Below are positions 35,951 through 58,406 of a stretch of 64,000 nucleotides of DNA, in pieces; position 1 is the stretch's first letter, and the number at the start of each line of letters is the position of its first letter. The stretch lies in contig CM055823.1 of NCBI GenBank assembly GCA_029582265.1, positions 7,700,761 through 7,764,760 on the forward strand. Reading direction: 5' to 3'. The notes under the pieces were generated by a model, which did no database searches, had not been told where the DNA came from, and saw nothing but the letters and a program-made list of their open reading frames with translations. A program made the translations under genes and the position numbers. The stretch comes from Zoroaster sp. YZ-2022 (lineage: Eukaryota; Echinodermata; Asteroidea; Forcipulatida; Zoroasteridae).

Positions 35951-36169
35951 CAGCGGCGTAGCCAGGACTTTTTCAGTGGGGGGGACAGGGGGGCATTGCT
36001 TTTCAGTGGGGGGACCCAGGGGTATGGGTTTTTTCCCTTTTCTTTTTCTTTTCTGTTTTTTGGGGCACTATCAGGATTTTTCGTGGGGGGCACCTGGGGG
36101 GGCACTGGAAATTTGTGTGGGGGGGGGCACGTTCCCCCAAGGCCCCCAGCCCCCGTGGCTACGCTGCTG
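35951..36169. mobile_element. hAT-type MITE, G-rich
   Basis: Ends CAGCGGCGTAGCCAGG and the complement of CAGCAGCGTAGCCACG, flanked by a perfect 8-bp duplication GTTGCAAC (35943-35950, 36170-36177). The inside is poly-G-rich on this strand. Non-coding. Confidence 0.9.
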
Positions 36170-36198
36170 GTTGCAACTAGACTTTCAAAGGCATGACC

Positions 36199-36712
36199 CT
36201 ATATGGGTGCACCCCACTAAATAAACTTCCATAGTAAACAGTGCTAAACACAAAATATTCAAAAATCGTTAAAAAATACTTAAAAGTCCCACAGTTTTTA
36301 AAACCAAAAGAAAAAATATTGATCGATATATAACCATTTATTTTCTTCTCTATTTACTGTCTAAAGTCCAGGTTTCCAGGAAGTTATCCTCATCCCAATG
36401 AAAACCACCCTCTACAGTAGTGAAAACGTCCACACTGAAAAACAGCCATTTTGGAAAAAGGCCTTACGCTTGAAATCAAATTAGGACCACTTTTTTAGGG
36501 CCTAGTGTGTCCAAAATACTCAAAGTCGAAAGCCAATGACCCCCAGGTTATGATATTGGGTCATTTTTACACAATCCATCAAATGTATGGGCCTCAAATC
36601 TTTGTTTTTCAGAAAAATTTGAGACATACACTTTATGATAAACAGCTTGGCGCATGGATTCCTCACTATTTAGTGGGGTGCACCCATAATTATAGACTAT
36701 GGGCCGAGGAGG
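36199..36712. mobile_element. Possible MITE with GGGGTGCACCC inverted repeats
   Basis: 'tatgggtgcaccccactaaat' near 36210 is mirrored by 'atttagtggggtgcaccca' near 36670, about 460 bp apart. The exact ends and target duplication are unclear. Confidence 0.5.
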
Positions 36713-37846
36713 CTTTTTGTGTTCGTTCATGGTCTGCATCGGGGTAGGGAATAAAAACTTGCATATATACCAAATATATTATTGTTAACAAAAAGTGAAT
36801 GTTCTCCCTTTCAAAAGTGGCACGTTTAGGCACATTTTTTAGGAAAAGTGCCTTACCAGATTAGAAGTTTTCAAAGTCGTGAAAGAGCCCCTTGTTAACC
36901 TTGTCCTCAGGGCTTTCGAGTAGTTTCTGTATACCTCGAATATACTGCTATCTTGACATTGGAAACGGGGTTGGAGCTAAATTTGTTTTCAACATGGCGC
37001 CCACGTTGAAGTGCATTTTACACTTTGTCACTGTGATCCAGCAGCTATAAAGGCAGAATTTCATCGTTTTCAGACCAAAGCTGGTCTAGATTTATTGAAT
37101 TCACAGAGAAAAGGTTTTGAGGGGCGTACAGTCAGATATAGCCTGAGAGAACTTATTGCCAAACGTGACACGAGGGACCAAGGCCAAGCGTCGACTGGCT
37201 TGGCATTGACATACAGTCTCGACCAACAACTTAACAAGTAATTGCTGGGGATCATCGATCTTGCTATGCACGCTTCACAGACAAAAATAAGTTTGTGAGG
37301 CCCAAGGCTGCCGAAGAGAGACGACAAATGAACATCTCAGAAACTGGTAGGCATTAGTCACTTTATTTGAAATGGACTTTGACATAAATATGAATCATAT
37401 TATGATGATGAACGTAACGAATGGGTTACGGAACTTACGGTCTGACGGTTACCACCAGAGCTGTGTTTATTTCATGTATAATACAGTATAATTTAACAGC
37501 TACAACAAATAAAACATAAATAAATTATACCAATAACACGAGCCAACAGATTCATTGGACACAAATTAACACACAAAAATTCACCTGCTGCCGTGCTGGG
37601 TCACTTTTATAGGGAGGTCAAAAGGGGGGTGTTATTTGTAGTAGTAGTAGTATATAAACTTTAGTAGGGTTAAACTACAATGCAAAATAAAATTTGAAAT
37701 TGAAAATAATGCCCTTCAATCATGGTAACGGAATTACGTATTGTGTTTGTACAAGTAGCGCTAAATACAAGGCAAAAAAAAACTAATAAAAAACAGTATT
37801 TTAAATAAACACTCATATTTATTAGGAAAAATGCAGAGTTTGCTTA
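36713..37846. other. Intergenic; one unassigned short frame
   Basis: A 76-codon plus-strand frame at 37011-37241 (contains FHRFQTKAGLDLLNSQRKGF) has protein-like composition but no recognised family and no clear splice sites; perhaps a transposon scrap. Confidence 0.3.
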
Positions 37847-38102
37847 TTAACCCTAACCCACTAGGTATTCTGGCTAGGAACCTTCCTGAATCCTCCAAAA
37901 TCCATCATAGTGCATTTTTGGAAACATGTCCTTATCTTCAAAATGCACCATTTTCGCTGATCTTTGATATTCAGCACTTATGGCCTGTACTTCTTGCCAG
38001 GTAGTAATTTTGTCCCATTTGAAGAGGTGAAAGTACCAGTTTTCAACTGCTTAATTTCCCCCAAAAAGTGCCTTTTGGAGGATTTGGGGTGGTTAGGGTT
38101 AA
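37847..38102. mobile_element. TTAA-flanked MITE (family CCCTAAC), second copy
   Basis: Starts TTAACCCTAACCC and ends GGTTAGGGTTAA with subterminal CCTCCAAAATCC and GGAGGATTTGG, as at 13392-13716. It is outside genes, downstream of POFUT1. Confidence 0.7.
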
Positions 38103-39002
38103 GGTTTCTTAAGTGACAATTTATGACAACAAAATTGCAAGATAACAAGTCGGACACTTAATGATTTGTAACTGCTCTTTTATTATTCATGTACAGGTTT
38201 AACATTATTCTTTTAGAGGGTTACAATATTGCCAAGATTTATTGCCATTTTGAAAGGCTCATCAATGACAAGATCAGTGCAATTATTTAACAATGAAGTA
38301 ATTAAGAAAATAATTGTTTTTACAGAAATTAAACTTTACTCACTTTTTTTATATAAATACTTTATATACTGTTTTACTTAACTTTTGTGTCATCCAAAAT
38401 GTTAGTCAGTCATTGCAACACTCTGGTTATTCCTAAACTTATTTATTTTGTATTTTCAAACCAAGTATAAACATCGCACCACCTTGAACATGTTTGTATC
38501 AAAAACATTAACAGCTAGAGTACACAATAATTTTATTAAGTTGAATGTCGCTTTTATTATTATGATGGTTATTTTAATACAATGAGAATGTGTGCTGAAA
38601 AAGAATAAAGGTATGGAAATACAAAAAATGTAATTCAAACAAAGATGAAATAATGTGTGTACATGTAACTTATTTTAGGGGTATTTTTCTGACAGGTCTA
38701 AGGAATAATAAATCCATAATAATACAAACATCATAACTTAGACAATACTGGTCTATAACATTTTATTAATCATCGAATTTAAATAAAAAATATTAATAAG
38801 TAATATATAAATATTCATGAGCCACTTCAGAGTGAACATCTTGTATACATACGACTATATGGCAGCATGGACCGATTCAAATTGGATGTTGTATGTGGCG
38901 CCTTCACGGCCATTGCTAAAGTACAGGGACGACAACATCGTGCATCATTTACTAAATCGATAAATGTTCGTGAATTGTGCTCAAATAACATGATATTCGA
39001 AA
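38103..39002. other. 3' flank of POFUT1
   Basis: No gene seen. On the minus strand AATAAA occurs at 38767-38762, about 680 bp past the POFUT1 stop and beyond the SINE; it may or may not be the used poly(A) signal. Confidence 0.4.
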
Positions 39003-39211
39003 CAGCATGACACTTTACCATAATTGCTTCTCTCTCTACCCAGAGTTGGTTGTTGTGTTTAATTAGCCCTATATGTGCCAATTGAGCTGTATACTCCCCA
39101 GGGAGCTGAGATGGTTTCAGGAATGATTTATATGCCTGATGAGCAGGGGTAAAAATGTAATGCGCCTTTAGCATTGGTGGATACGTGCGCCATATAAGTC
39201 CACATTATACA
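39003..39211 (+). repeat. tRNA-Leu-type SINE, partial
   Basis: Matches the SINE body from 'acactttaccataattgctt' through 'ggatacgtgcgccatataag' with internal deletions; the tRNA-like head is missing. Confidence 0.8.
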
Positions 39212-39444
39212 AGTAAACATATTGTGCAGATTATTCCCACGCGACACATTTTTGCTTTAAAAGTCTCGGTGCTGTTTGTGCGTATTCATTTGTACAGGCT
39301 TCCCTCATTCCAGCCGATGGTGGCGCTCTCAACGAACCATTTTAACTCAATATGAATAAGCATAATGCTTTTAAATCTCCTCTATTACAAAGACTTTGAC
39401 ATGAAAATTACGACAAGGACATGAAAAAGTGTCTAGTTAGCAAA

Positions 39445-48982
<9,538 letters not shown>

Positions 48983-49899
48983 TTCAAAATATATCATTTC
49001 CAAAATATAAGCATGTACAGTATTTCCCAAGGCAAGGACTATGAATTCTTGAACATTCAATGGTGCCGTGGACGAGCGGTCGACTGCCGACTGAGACTCA
49101 TATTCACAATCATAAGAACTTAGTAGGTTTGAAGCTTCAGCTGGCTGGCCACCATGCATGGTCTACACATTACAGGTAGTTTGGTAACTTGCCTCACGAA
49201 TAAAGCGAGGTGTGTGTCTGTTCATCTTTAAACGGGTTACTGAACCACAATAATTGATGGGGTTTGTGCATGGGTGGAGCTTTGCTGAGTGCCCTTGTTG
49301 ACGGGAAAATCCAAACTTACATGCACGTACATCTACATGTACATGTATATAGGTAGGCATTGAATGGAAATTTCCATATTGACATGTTTTCAATAGGATA
49401 ACGTGAGTCGCACCTAACTACCCTACCTGTGTCGGTCTACTCACCTGTAACAACAATCAATTCAAAGAAAGCGCGTGATGTATTCATGCATTGACCTTCA
49501 ACACCTGATCATTATGCACGCTCCAACATGTAGAATTATTTGCTATAAAGTATATATACTTTAACGAGACGGGCTGCTTCCTGTTTTTCCTATGGAACGC
49601 CAAAAACGCACACGATCATGAAAGTCGCTACTGCACATGTTAACGTTTGCCCTGGCATCGGTTCTCTCTATTATCAAACTCTAACACAAATGGTAGCGAC
49701 CATAGGATGATCAGGGCTAAAATACACATTAACAGGACACTAGCAAAACTCAGGTTTATCACAAAAAACTCAACTTTCTGAGATCGAAGAAAAATCAACA
49801 ATATTTCCAACTTGAGTATTAAAAAGAATTGGATTGGATACTGAAAATACCGACATATAAATAAAACATTCAAGCATATATAATTAGCATAGTGATGGA
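48983..49899. other. 5' flank of POFUT1
   Basis: Probable promoter and 5' UTR region of POFUT1 (minus strand). No TATA box or other element is obvious. No other gene seen. Confidence 0.4.
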
Positions 49900-50668
49900 G
49901 ATAGCGGTAGAAATAGCACCAACTGAAAGGAAGAAAAGGCAAACATCTGAGGAGAACAAAGTGATTGAGGATTTAGATGCAGAGAATTGGAAGACAAACC
50001 AGCCATATACAAAAGGTAGAATATACCGAAATAGTCAAAACTGTGCATGAGGCGTCAGAGAAGCAGAAAGCGAAGGAAAGCACAAATTGAAACCATACTG
50101 GAAAGTGAGAAAGGACCAAACTAGATCACAACATTGAATCGTAAGAAAACTAGAATGAAACAAAAGAACGGAACTCTCACAACTGATCAGATCAGAGAAC
50201 AGATACTTAATGCGTGCATAGAGTGAGGACATAGGTCTATATTGCTCAAAAACGAAAAAGGACAAAACAAATACCAAGTCAACAGACCAAATCAACCTTT
50301 CAAGCATAGGCCTATAGTGAATGAAGTGGAACAGGCAACGGTTACACAAATGATAAAAATACCAGACACCAATTATCTAACCAGTGATATCTTTAAAATA
50401 GTTGGACTATACAATCAAATACTGTACTGGAGGATAAAAACATACCCAAAACCTGGAACGAATTAAGCCAAGATTAACTCCTTCTTCACCAAAGAGAGAT
50501 AAAGCGGACATAAAAATTACCGACCAACGTTTACTTTCCCATGCATACAAAATCTTTTCTAGGATCATTCAAAACAGAATCAAGGGAATGTTGGACGAAA
50601 ATCAACCAAAGGGAGCAAGCCAGGTTCAGAGAGGGATTTTCCAGAACAGACCATCTACACACCTATAA
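49900..50668 (+). mobile_element. LINE reverse transcriptase, 5' portion, broken
   Basis: In shifting frames the plus strand reads EVEQATVTQM, then KADIKITDQRLLSHAYKIFS, RIIQNRIKGMLDENQPK and FSRTDHLHT-like residues, matching the fingers/palm start of non-LTR reverse transcriptases. The frame is cut at 50668 by a DNA transposon and resumes at 52063. Confidence 0.7.
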
Positions 50669-51138
50669 CCCTATCAGGCCTGGGGGAGCCACAGTGTGCC
50701 CTCCTATGACATTTTAAAAAAAAATATCTCCAGAACGCTCTGTCCGATCACGTTGAAATTTTCTGACTTTTCCTAACTATTCATTGGGACCCCATCACGC
50801 AAAAGTAAATGATATTGGGTGTTCATGGTTGCCATGGCAACCGTTTATTTTGAACAGGTCCAATTGAATTTCCACTTTTTTGTTTAAGTACTAGATTTTT
50901 GATACTGTTAAACATTCAATATGGGTTCTGGGTTTGTTGTCAACTTTTAAACTCTGAACTGGACAATATAGAGTCATGTGACCACTTCCAATGCATTCTG
51001 GGAATCCAATATGGCCGCCATTACGTTTAAATGCAATAACTTATATTTTGTCCCAAAAAAATGATTTTTAAAAGTTTGTTTCAATTTTGTTTTTGCTCAA
51101 TGTATAACTTTATGTCATCAGCACTACCATGGATGTTA

Positions 51139-51649
51139 CACTCACTGGCCAAAAGTATTGCAACATGCTCAAAATAGCACTTTACAGTAACAGGTGAGAT
51201 GATCATTTAATCCGATTTCATCGATCGTGTATTACCATTGGCGGATCCAGGGGGGGGGGCTAAGTGGGCTGTAGCCCCCCCTAAAATCGTTTTAAAAAAA
51301 AATTTAAAGGGAGAGAAAAAGAGAGAGAGAGAGGGGGGAGGGGAGGGGAGAACGCACTCCCATTCCCACAGTGTGTGCTTTGTTTTTCTCTCCCTTTGAT
51401 TATTTCATTGTAATTTTTGTAGTACTGAAAAATAATTGTTTTTGATTCTCAGCCCCCCCCTAAAAAAAATTCTGGATCCGCCCATGATTACATAGCAAGA
51501 ACAGTAAAAAAGAACATTGACTTCAAAACACAGGCACTGTCAAGAAGTCTTAAGTAGTGTAAATAAAATAAAATAAATTATTGTAACACAGTTCTCCAAA
51601 CTGAACTTGGTGTGGATTTCAATGTTGCAATACTTATGGCCAGTGAGTG
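51139..51649. mobile_element. Tc1/mariner-type MITE, nested
   Basis: Terminal inverted repeats CACTCACTGGCCAAAAGTAT and its near-complement, bounded by TA at 51137-51138 and 51650-51651. The uninterrupted sibling sequence ('accatggatttta' at ~47513) shows the pre-insertion site. No transposase. A further G-rich element is nested inside. Confidence 0.88.
51239..51484. mobile_element. Innermost nested MITE, TGGCGGATCCAG ends
   Basis: Ends TTGGCGGATCCAG and CTGGATCCGCCCA form inverted repeats next to poly-G and poly-C runs; the middle has GAGA repeats. hAT-like by appearance, but a clean 8-bp duplication is not visible. Confidence 0.7.
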
Positions 51650-52062
51650 TATTATGTCTGCCTTTATTGTACTTTTGGTTTTAAAAAACAATTTTGGCTC
51701 AAAATATTTTAAAATCATGTTTTTGGAACAAACTGACCCAAAATATTGCTTATAGCGCCCTCTAGTGGTATTTTAAATGTTGTCGCATTGTTGCCTGAAG
51801 ACAATATTTGTGCCAAATTTCATGGCCAACGGGCAAAAATTAAGGAAGTTAAGGGAAAATACTATTTATTACCAAAAATGAGGGAAAATTACCGAACAAT
51901 GGGTATAGCGCCATCTAACGGTGACTTATGAAAGTTTTCAAAGCCTCATTCGATAGATCGCGTCAAACCAAATATGCTTACGAAGTTTCATGAAAATCGG
52001 CTGTTGAATACAGAAAATACGGAGGGGGAAAAAAATAGCCCAGGCTTGATTGATAGGGTTAG

Positions 52063-52210
52063 ATCAACCCATTAAAAGAAGCAAATGAATACAAGCTTTA
52101 CATAGAATTTATAGAATACGATAAAGCCTTCCACTCGGTGGTAGACAAGGATTTATTTACTGCTTTAAGGAAGATTGGTATCAATAAATGGTATGTACAA
52201 ATCCTTGAAT
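52063..52210 (+). mobile_element. LINE reverse transcriptase, continuation
   Basis: Reads INPLKEANEYKLYIEFIEYD then KAFHSVVDKDLFTALRKIGI, matching the RT motif normally ...YDKAFDSV..., with the following ALRKIG block. It continues the LINE at 49900-50668 across the transposon insertion. Confidence 0.75.
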
Positions 52211-52602
52211 AAAACAGATGCTAAAGCTAGCCACAATACATATCGAATGGTCTCCAAACCAATACGGCTGTCGACCAATCCAGAATCAAGGATTCTGGAG
52301 GATAAAGTCATACCCGTCCTATAGTGAGCATGTTTATGAACCGTGATGTTCACCACATGCGTCGGCGTTTGTGAATGAGACAGGAGGTAGCATTGATGGC
52401 GCACTTTTCCCCTGGCCTAACGCCCCCTCTTAGTCAAATTGTGCTTCAAGAATCGCTTTTGAACGTTGAAATCACGTACAGTACGGTATGCCAGCTTTGG
52501 AACCGGAAGCACTGAAAGCAGGGATTTATCCAACTCTTGATCATGTATGAAAATAACATCGCCAATAATTTCACAGCTCTTCGTTAACATAAGGGAGTGC
52601 CA

Positions 52603-52760
52603 TGGCCGAACGGTTTAGTGCATTGGACTTGTGTTCTGATGGCTGAGTCGCCAGAATGTGGGTTCGAATCCTCACCGCGACCGTGGTGCTTGTGTCCTTG
52701 AGCAAGACACTTTACCATAATTGCTTCTCTTCACCCAGGAGTATAAATGGGTACCTGGCA
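52603..52760 (+). repeat. tRNA-Leu-type SINE, head only
   Basis: 'tggccgaacggtttagtg' A-box-like and GGTTCGAATCC B-box, body up to 'aaatgggtacctg', then unrelated sequence. Confidence 0.85.
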
Positions 52761-55725
52761 ATATAGCTAGGGAAGTAACCTGCGATAGACTGGCATCCCA
52801 TCCAAGGTGAATAGAAATATTCTCAGTCGTTTCATGCCAACGAAACCGGAGATAAACACCGGCCTGATGATCCAATATGGCTCGGGACAGACTTTACTTT
52901 TCGTTAACATCGGAGGATTTATTATAATGATCACATTTAACTCTATAGCACTCAATAATTTTGTATATCGTCCATGTACGTAATTCGCCGCACTTGTGAA
53001 ATGACTTTTGGCTTAGCATTTCTTGGAAAACTTACAAAATTATGGCGTATTACTGGTTGCATAAACTTATCTAAGTCGTGCTTGTTACAGAAATAAAAAT
53101 TATAGTGACATTGTATTATTTACTGGAAAGTTAGTGCTTGTGAAAGTGGAAAAAGTTGTTTAACCACTGATTTTACTAGATACAAATAGTAAGAGATTTA
53201 CATGACCTCAGTTTGTTTTCACGAACATCTGTGATTTTATTGTTCTATGCCGTCAACAAGATGTTGTCTGTGGAAACCAAAATATATGAATGCTTTGCAT
53301 TTGCAATGATTTTTTTAAACGAAATACTGATCCTCAAAATGGACACATTCCTTATAGAAGAAGCGAACAAAGACTACTTAATTCGTTGGTGTTTATTTCG
53401 ACGGTAGTGGAAAATTATTGAGAAAATGAAACATTAATATCATGGTTATGAAAAGAAATCTTTTATTTGACAAAATGTTAACAGCATTTTTACACATTTT
53501 AAAGTACTTTTTGCAAAAATTTTAACCACCTTCCATTTTATTGGTCTTTCAAGAATATTGATTAAAAGTTTTGAGAGCTTCTCCAAATTATACCATTTTA
53601 TTTTAAAAATCGAAAAAATTATTTTTATTTTCAAGATTAAAAACAATTTTACAAACATCTGGAATAAGATAAAGCATGATTCAACTGTTTTTCTTCTTGG
53701 GTACATTTTCTGTGCCCCCATAAACTTTAACAGTTTGGGGGTGAGTCATTATACCAACATCAATTTTCTGATGACTACAATTCTGTGCGTCTCAAAAAAT
53801 GGCGCTCAAGACGTCCACGCGTATTGAAATTGAAATTCCGCATTTTACAAGAGAATCCTTCACTGAAACAAACTGAAACACCAAACTGCTAATTTCATTT
53901 ATAAGGTACCGTCCAGTTGATTGTATAACCTTAGGTGCATCATTTAGGGTAAATTGAGGATACGATTAGCAACTTGACAATAATCATGATTGTGAGCAAC
54001 TGGATGGCACTTATATGCTTCCGTACTACAAGTGCTATGCGCACGAACGACGCGTGTACGACGCGACGACGGGACGTGTGCACACAGAGTATGCGCTGCA
54101 GGCCGGATCGCTGAATTAACTGTGTGCGTGTACTCTCCAAGCAGCCACAACATCCTGTTTATTAACTTCACTTTCTGATCTGCAATTTACAAAAATTGTA
54201 AGTTTATTGAAGGATTTTAGATGACATATACATACAAAAAATGTTTCTTTATCTTTGATGACTTAAATGCTTCCAGTTTTTGTGTAAGAAGTTCTTCCGA
54301 AGTCAAAGTTTCAGTAAGATTTTCAACCAAAATGACAGCCTGCCCTGGTCTTTGGGACGGGAGGGTGTGGTTTTGTTTTTGTTTTTTTATCGTCTAACGT
54401 TATACGATTTATTTATTTCATCTTAATTAATTACTGATGGAGTAAAAACTGCGCCCGCTTTCACGAAAGCCGTCTTAACTTGTTGTTTGATCTTTTTCCA
54501 TTCAAAGAGGGCCTATTATTAATATGTTTCTGTACAAAACCTGCAACCACCTGTTAATACTCCATGATACAACTTGCATGTCTAACGTTAGATCATTATG
54601 GTACTTGTAGCCAATAGATCACTTCGGCACGTCGTAGCATGCAAACTCGGCACCTTGCAAACTCGGCACCTATTTAAATATTTTGTTAAAATTTGCAGCA
54701 TTCGTGTGGTATTTTTTGTGGCAACAATCTTAAAATTTAACGACAACTTAAGGAAATATTTATCAACAAGCAAATCAAATCAAAACTGTGTTCTCCACAA
54801 GAAATAAATCATAGCCTACATTCACAAATTTTGGTTTTTATCCAATTTGCAAATTATTTTAATATTTATATAATCAATGATAACAAGTTTGTGTATTCCT
54901 TTTAATAGGCAGTTTCATGAAAATTTGAAGTTGCTTCAATGCTTTTAAATGTCATCACTGGATAGAACAAAAAATTAGAAAGAAAATGAGGGGTCAATGG
55001 TCATGATAGGTTAACCCTATGCAAAGTTACGAATTTTTGTTGATTTAAATATTTGGTAATTTTTAAGATCCAGTTTCATTTGAAAAGTTGTGACCGAATT
55101 TGCCTGCAATGTATCCTTGTAGTACTAACAAAGTCTATTTTGCGCAAGTTGCACTGTTTTTGTGCCAACGTTACAGTTGGTATGGACTGATCAATTAAGA
55201 TAACCACGATGTGTAGTATCCATTTATCGACACTAGAAGTGACTACATCCGTAGACTACCCTTTATATTAGAATTTTACCATGAAAGTTCGGCGGGTCAC
55301 AACTTTGACAGAAAAAAAAGATATGAAAAATAGTGCCACCATCGGCGGTTTGTGTGAATCTGCCTAATTAAGTTGAATTTGTGTGGTTTAATTTTTTCTG
55401 TCCATCCTTTAAAAAATTTATGAGATGATTATTAGTTAAATATATGCTAATGTTAAATACATGTACTGCTAGATTTCTGATTGAAATTCATGTACTTTTT
55501 GTCTGATTGGCAGCGCTATGTTGAAAAATTGGAAATATTTACTGTGAAAAACTTATTTTTTTATATTTAAAAAAAAACAATTTTTTGGACTTGATAAGTA
55601 AGAGACATTGTATTTGTAAACATCTCAGAACAAGTAAATTATTTCTAGGGAAGATTAATAAATTTACCATTATTAGTTGTGCACTAAATAAGTTTTACAT
55701 TTATAATCATTTGCCCATTTGGTTA
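52761..55725. other. Intergenic, nothing recognised
   Basis: About 3 kb of AT-rich DNA upstream of the LIM gene. Frames of 60-90 codons on both strands are Phe/Ile/Lys-rich and overlap, consistent with chance. A non-coding first LIM exon and promoter may be here or closer to 56.4 kb. Confidence 0.4.
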
Positions 55726-55733
55726 GTTTTGAG

Positions 55734-56133
55734 TAGGGCTGTGCATTTTCGGATATTTTTGGAACCGGATACCCGAAATCAGGAAACTTCGGATACCCGG
55801 ATACCCGTTATCATTTTTGTTGAAACATGCCTTCGGTGGTGTACAAATACATGTACTGTATATGGTAACAAATTGACTTTAATACCATACCAGAGGATAC
55901 CATACTTACATGTAAATCAATCTTTTCTTTATTGGAGTGCAATCTCTTTAATTTAAAGATAATTGTCTGTAAAAGTGTAAACATTACATTGTTCAAGAGT
56001 CACAGATTTCTGTTCGCACCGCTCAGATGTTAAGTCCGAATTTTAAAAAGTCGTTTACGGGTAATTGGAACCGAAAAATGGAACTGGGTAATGACTGTTT
56101 CGGTCGGGTATCCGGATACCCGGCACAGCCCTA
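55734..56133. mobile_element. hAT-like MITE 'D' (TAGGGCTGTGC ends)
   Basis: Ends TAGGGCTGTGC and GCACAGCCCTA, perfect 8-bp duplication GTTTTGAG (55726-55733, 56134-56141). The interior has 'ggatacccg' motifs. An inverted relative is at 63525-63916. Confidence 0.9.
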
Positions 56134-56224
56134 GTTTTGAGACCAATTTTATACCTAACCTTTAATTTGAAAGAAAAGTGGAGGCCTTACAGTGCATTTT
56201 TTCCTTGTAGATAACCATATAAGG

Positions 56225-56395
56225 TTATCGGGCAAGCTCGGTGGTGAAAGAGGGTAAGACGTCTTTACTACTAGTGTAAGTAGGAGGTCGTGGATCGAAT
56301 CTCGTTCGAGTTGCCCGTGGATTTTTTTTTTTTTCACAGACACTCGGGAAAACGCCAAGTACATTATTTATACCTGTACGTCGGTGTTAGAGCAT
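56225..56395 (+). repeat. tRNA-derived SINE, family 2
   Basis: 'ggcaagctcggtgg' head, decayed B box, T-run, then 'cacagacactcggg' tail. Orthologous in position to the SINE at 22860, so older than the LIM gene duplication. Confidence 0.8.
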
Positions 56396-56454
56396 TAATC
56401 AAATCAAGATAAGTCATACAAGTGAATTTTTTTTTGTTCCTTATGATGTGACAG

Positions 56455-58331
56455 AAATCATTGGCATCATGCCACAATTTGGTGGATCAGCAAAATGTCC
56501 GGCCTGTCAGAAGAGTGTTTTTTTTGCCGAGGAGGTTGTTGCTGCTGGGAGCAAATGGCACAAGATGTGTTTCAAGTGTGGTAAGGTATTTGTTTCTTGT
56601 AAATTTAATAATGTGACCTGCTTTGTGAAAATGAGTCACAAGTCTCAAATTTGGCAAATATGCATGTACATTTCTATGTAGCTGGAAAGAGTACATCATC
56701 GGCTTTAATTTGGTATATGTTAGAGGTGTGTGGCCTATTGCATTATGGAGATATGACATTTGTAATATTTTAATCAATAATGTGCATAATTAACACAATT
56801 TATTGTTAGGAAAACAAGTATTCAAATGAAAACAAATGACATATTTGAAACAAAGTACTCACAAAAATCATTGATTTTAATATTTTATTGATTGAAATTG
56901 ATGTTTATGTAAAAAATATTAAGAAAAATTTTGATCCTAATGATGTCAAAAAACATGATAATCAAAAATCAGATGTTAAAAAAAAACACCTCAACATTCC
57001 ACCGCCCATTACATGTAAACGCATGGTGCGACATGTGACTCATTTTCACAGAGCGGGTCACAAATAAGGCCTCAACATGCTCAATGTGCTCTTTTGATGA
57101 TATCGAGTGCTTTGAGCACAAATATATTGATGCATTTTTGACAATTTTGGTGTTTAACCCTCCTACTTCTGGTACCTTTTTCATACAAGTTGATCCACCA
57201 TTTGAAACCATTCGCTTTTATGGTTTTGAATGGTGAAATAACTGTGTACAGTATTGATTCCCCCAAATGGTTTTGAATGGTAGGTCAGCTAATAAAAAAC
57301 CTTGTTTGGATCTTTCCAAATGGTAGTACAGCTAATACAAAACCTTGTTTGGATACTTCTAAGTGGTGAATCAATGGACCATTCAAAACCATTTGAATGG
57401 ATTTGAATGGTAGTAAAGCTTGCTACCAACACTGTTCAAATGGTTTCACCATGTGTGTACAAAACCAATGGGCATTTTGGTAAGTGGAAATTTTGAATGG
57501 TTTCAAATGGTCAAACAGTAGGAGGGTTAAGTATCAACTATCATGCAGTATTGGAAAGAAGGTCAATCCCAACCGCCACTTGTTCACAATAAATAAGCAT
57601 GTGTTTTGAGCAGATGACAAAATGGCCAACAACTCAAGCTGCATGTACATTCTTTGTTCAAAATCATTCAAGTGTGTCCTCCATTTGAAGTGTGTCATCG
57701 TTTAAAGGAAAATCTGTGATACAAGTACGTATTTGGGTCATTTCACCAGGTTGGGACAAGCTTTGCGATACATGTAGGTGTCGCTTGTTAGGTACATGTA
57801 TTATCATTTATTATAACTTCTAATTAACCCTCCTATAGGTTTAACAATCAAAGACACTCAAAATTTGTATGTAACTCCCAACCCATTGACTTTGTGCAGT
57901 GCACTCAAATAAATGCAAGGACGTGTGGTTATGGTAGGAGGTCAAACCAAAGCCACTCAACTGTATAATATGAGTCTGCTGCTAAGTACATACACAGCTC
58001 TGTATGACTCTGCATATAACTTATGTAGGACAATACACAAGTGTGTTTGACTTTGCCACTAACTCCAGCACAAAAATACACATGTGTGAACAATTGGCAA
58101 TGCAACCAAAAATACTCAAGTGACTGTCTGTGGGTGCGGTGCTTACTGGGCCAAATTTCAGCCTGGGCATAGGAGGGTTAAAGGGACAATATCGTCACGA
58201 TCAACAGGGCATGGAATAATCGGAGAGTATTAGTTTTAGATTAACTCAAGAGACTGCTGCATAAATGAGCCAGTAACTGTGTTTATCTTAAACTAGGACA
58301 CTAATTCCATGCCCAGATGAAAGTCTGCTCC

Positions 58332-58406
<75 letters not shown>

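Larger units (their letters stand above)
50669..52062 (+). mobile_element. 'TAACCCTATCA' DNA element inserted in the LINE
   Basis: Begins TAACCCTATCAGGCCTGGGG and ends TTGATAGGGTTA, an inverted-terminus element probably with TA target duplication. Relatives at 46975-47935 and 17790-18760 are non-coding. It carries the nested element 51139-51649. Confidence 0.75.

Noticed and set aside
37011..37241. 76-codon frame with protein-like composition
   Set aside because: No known family, no convincing exon boundaries and no paralogue in the window; left unassigned.
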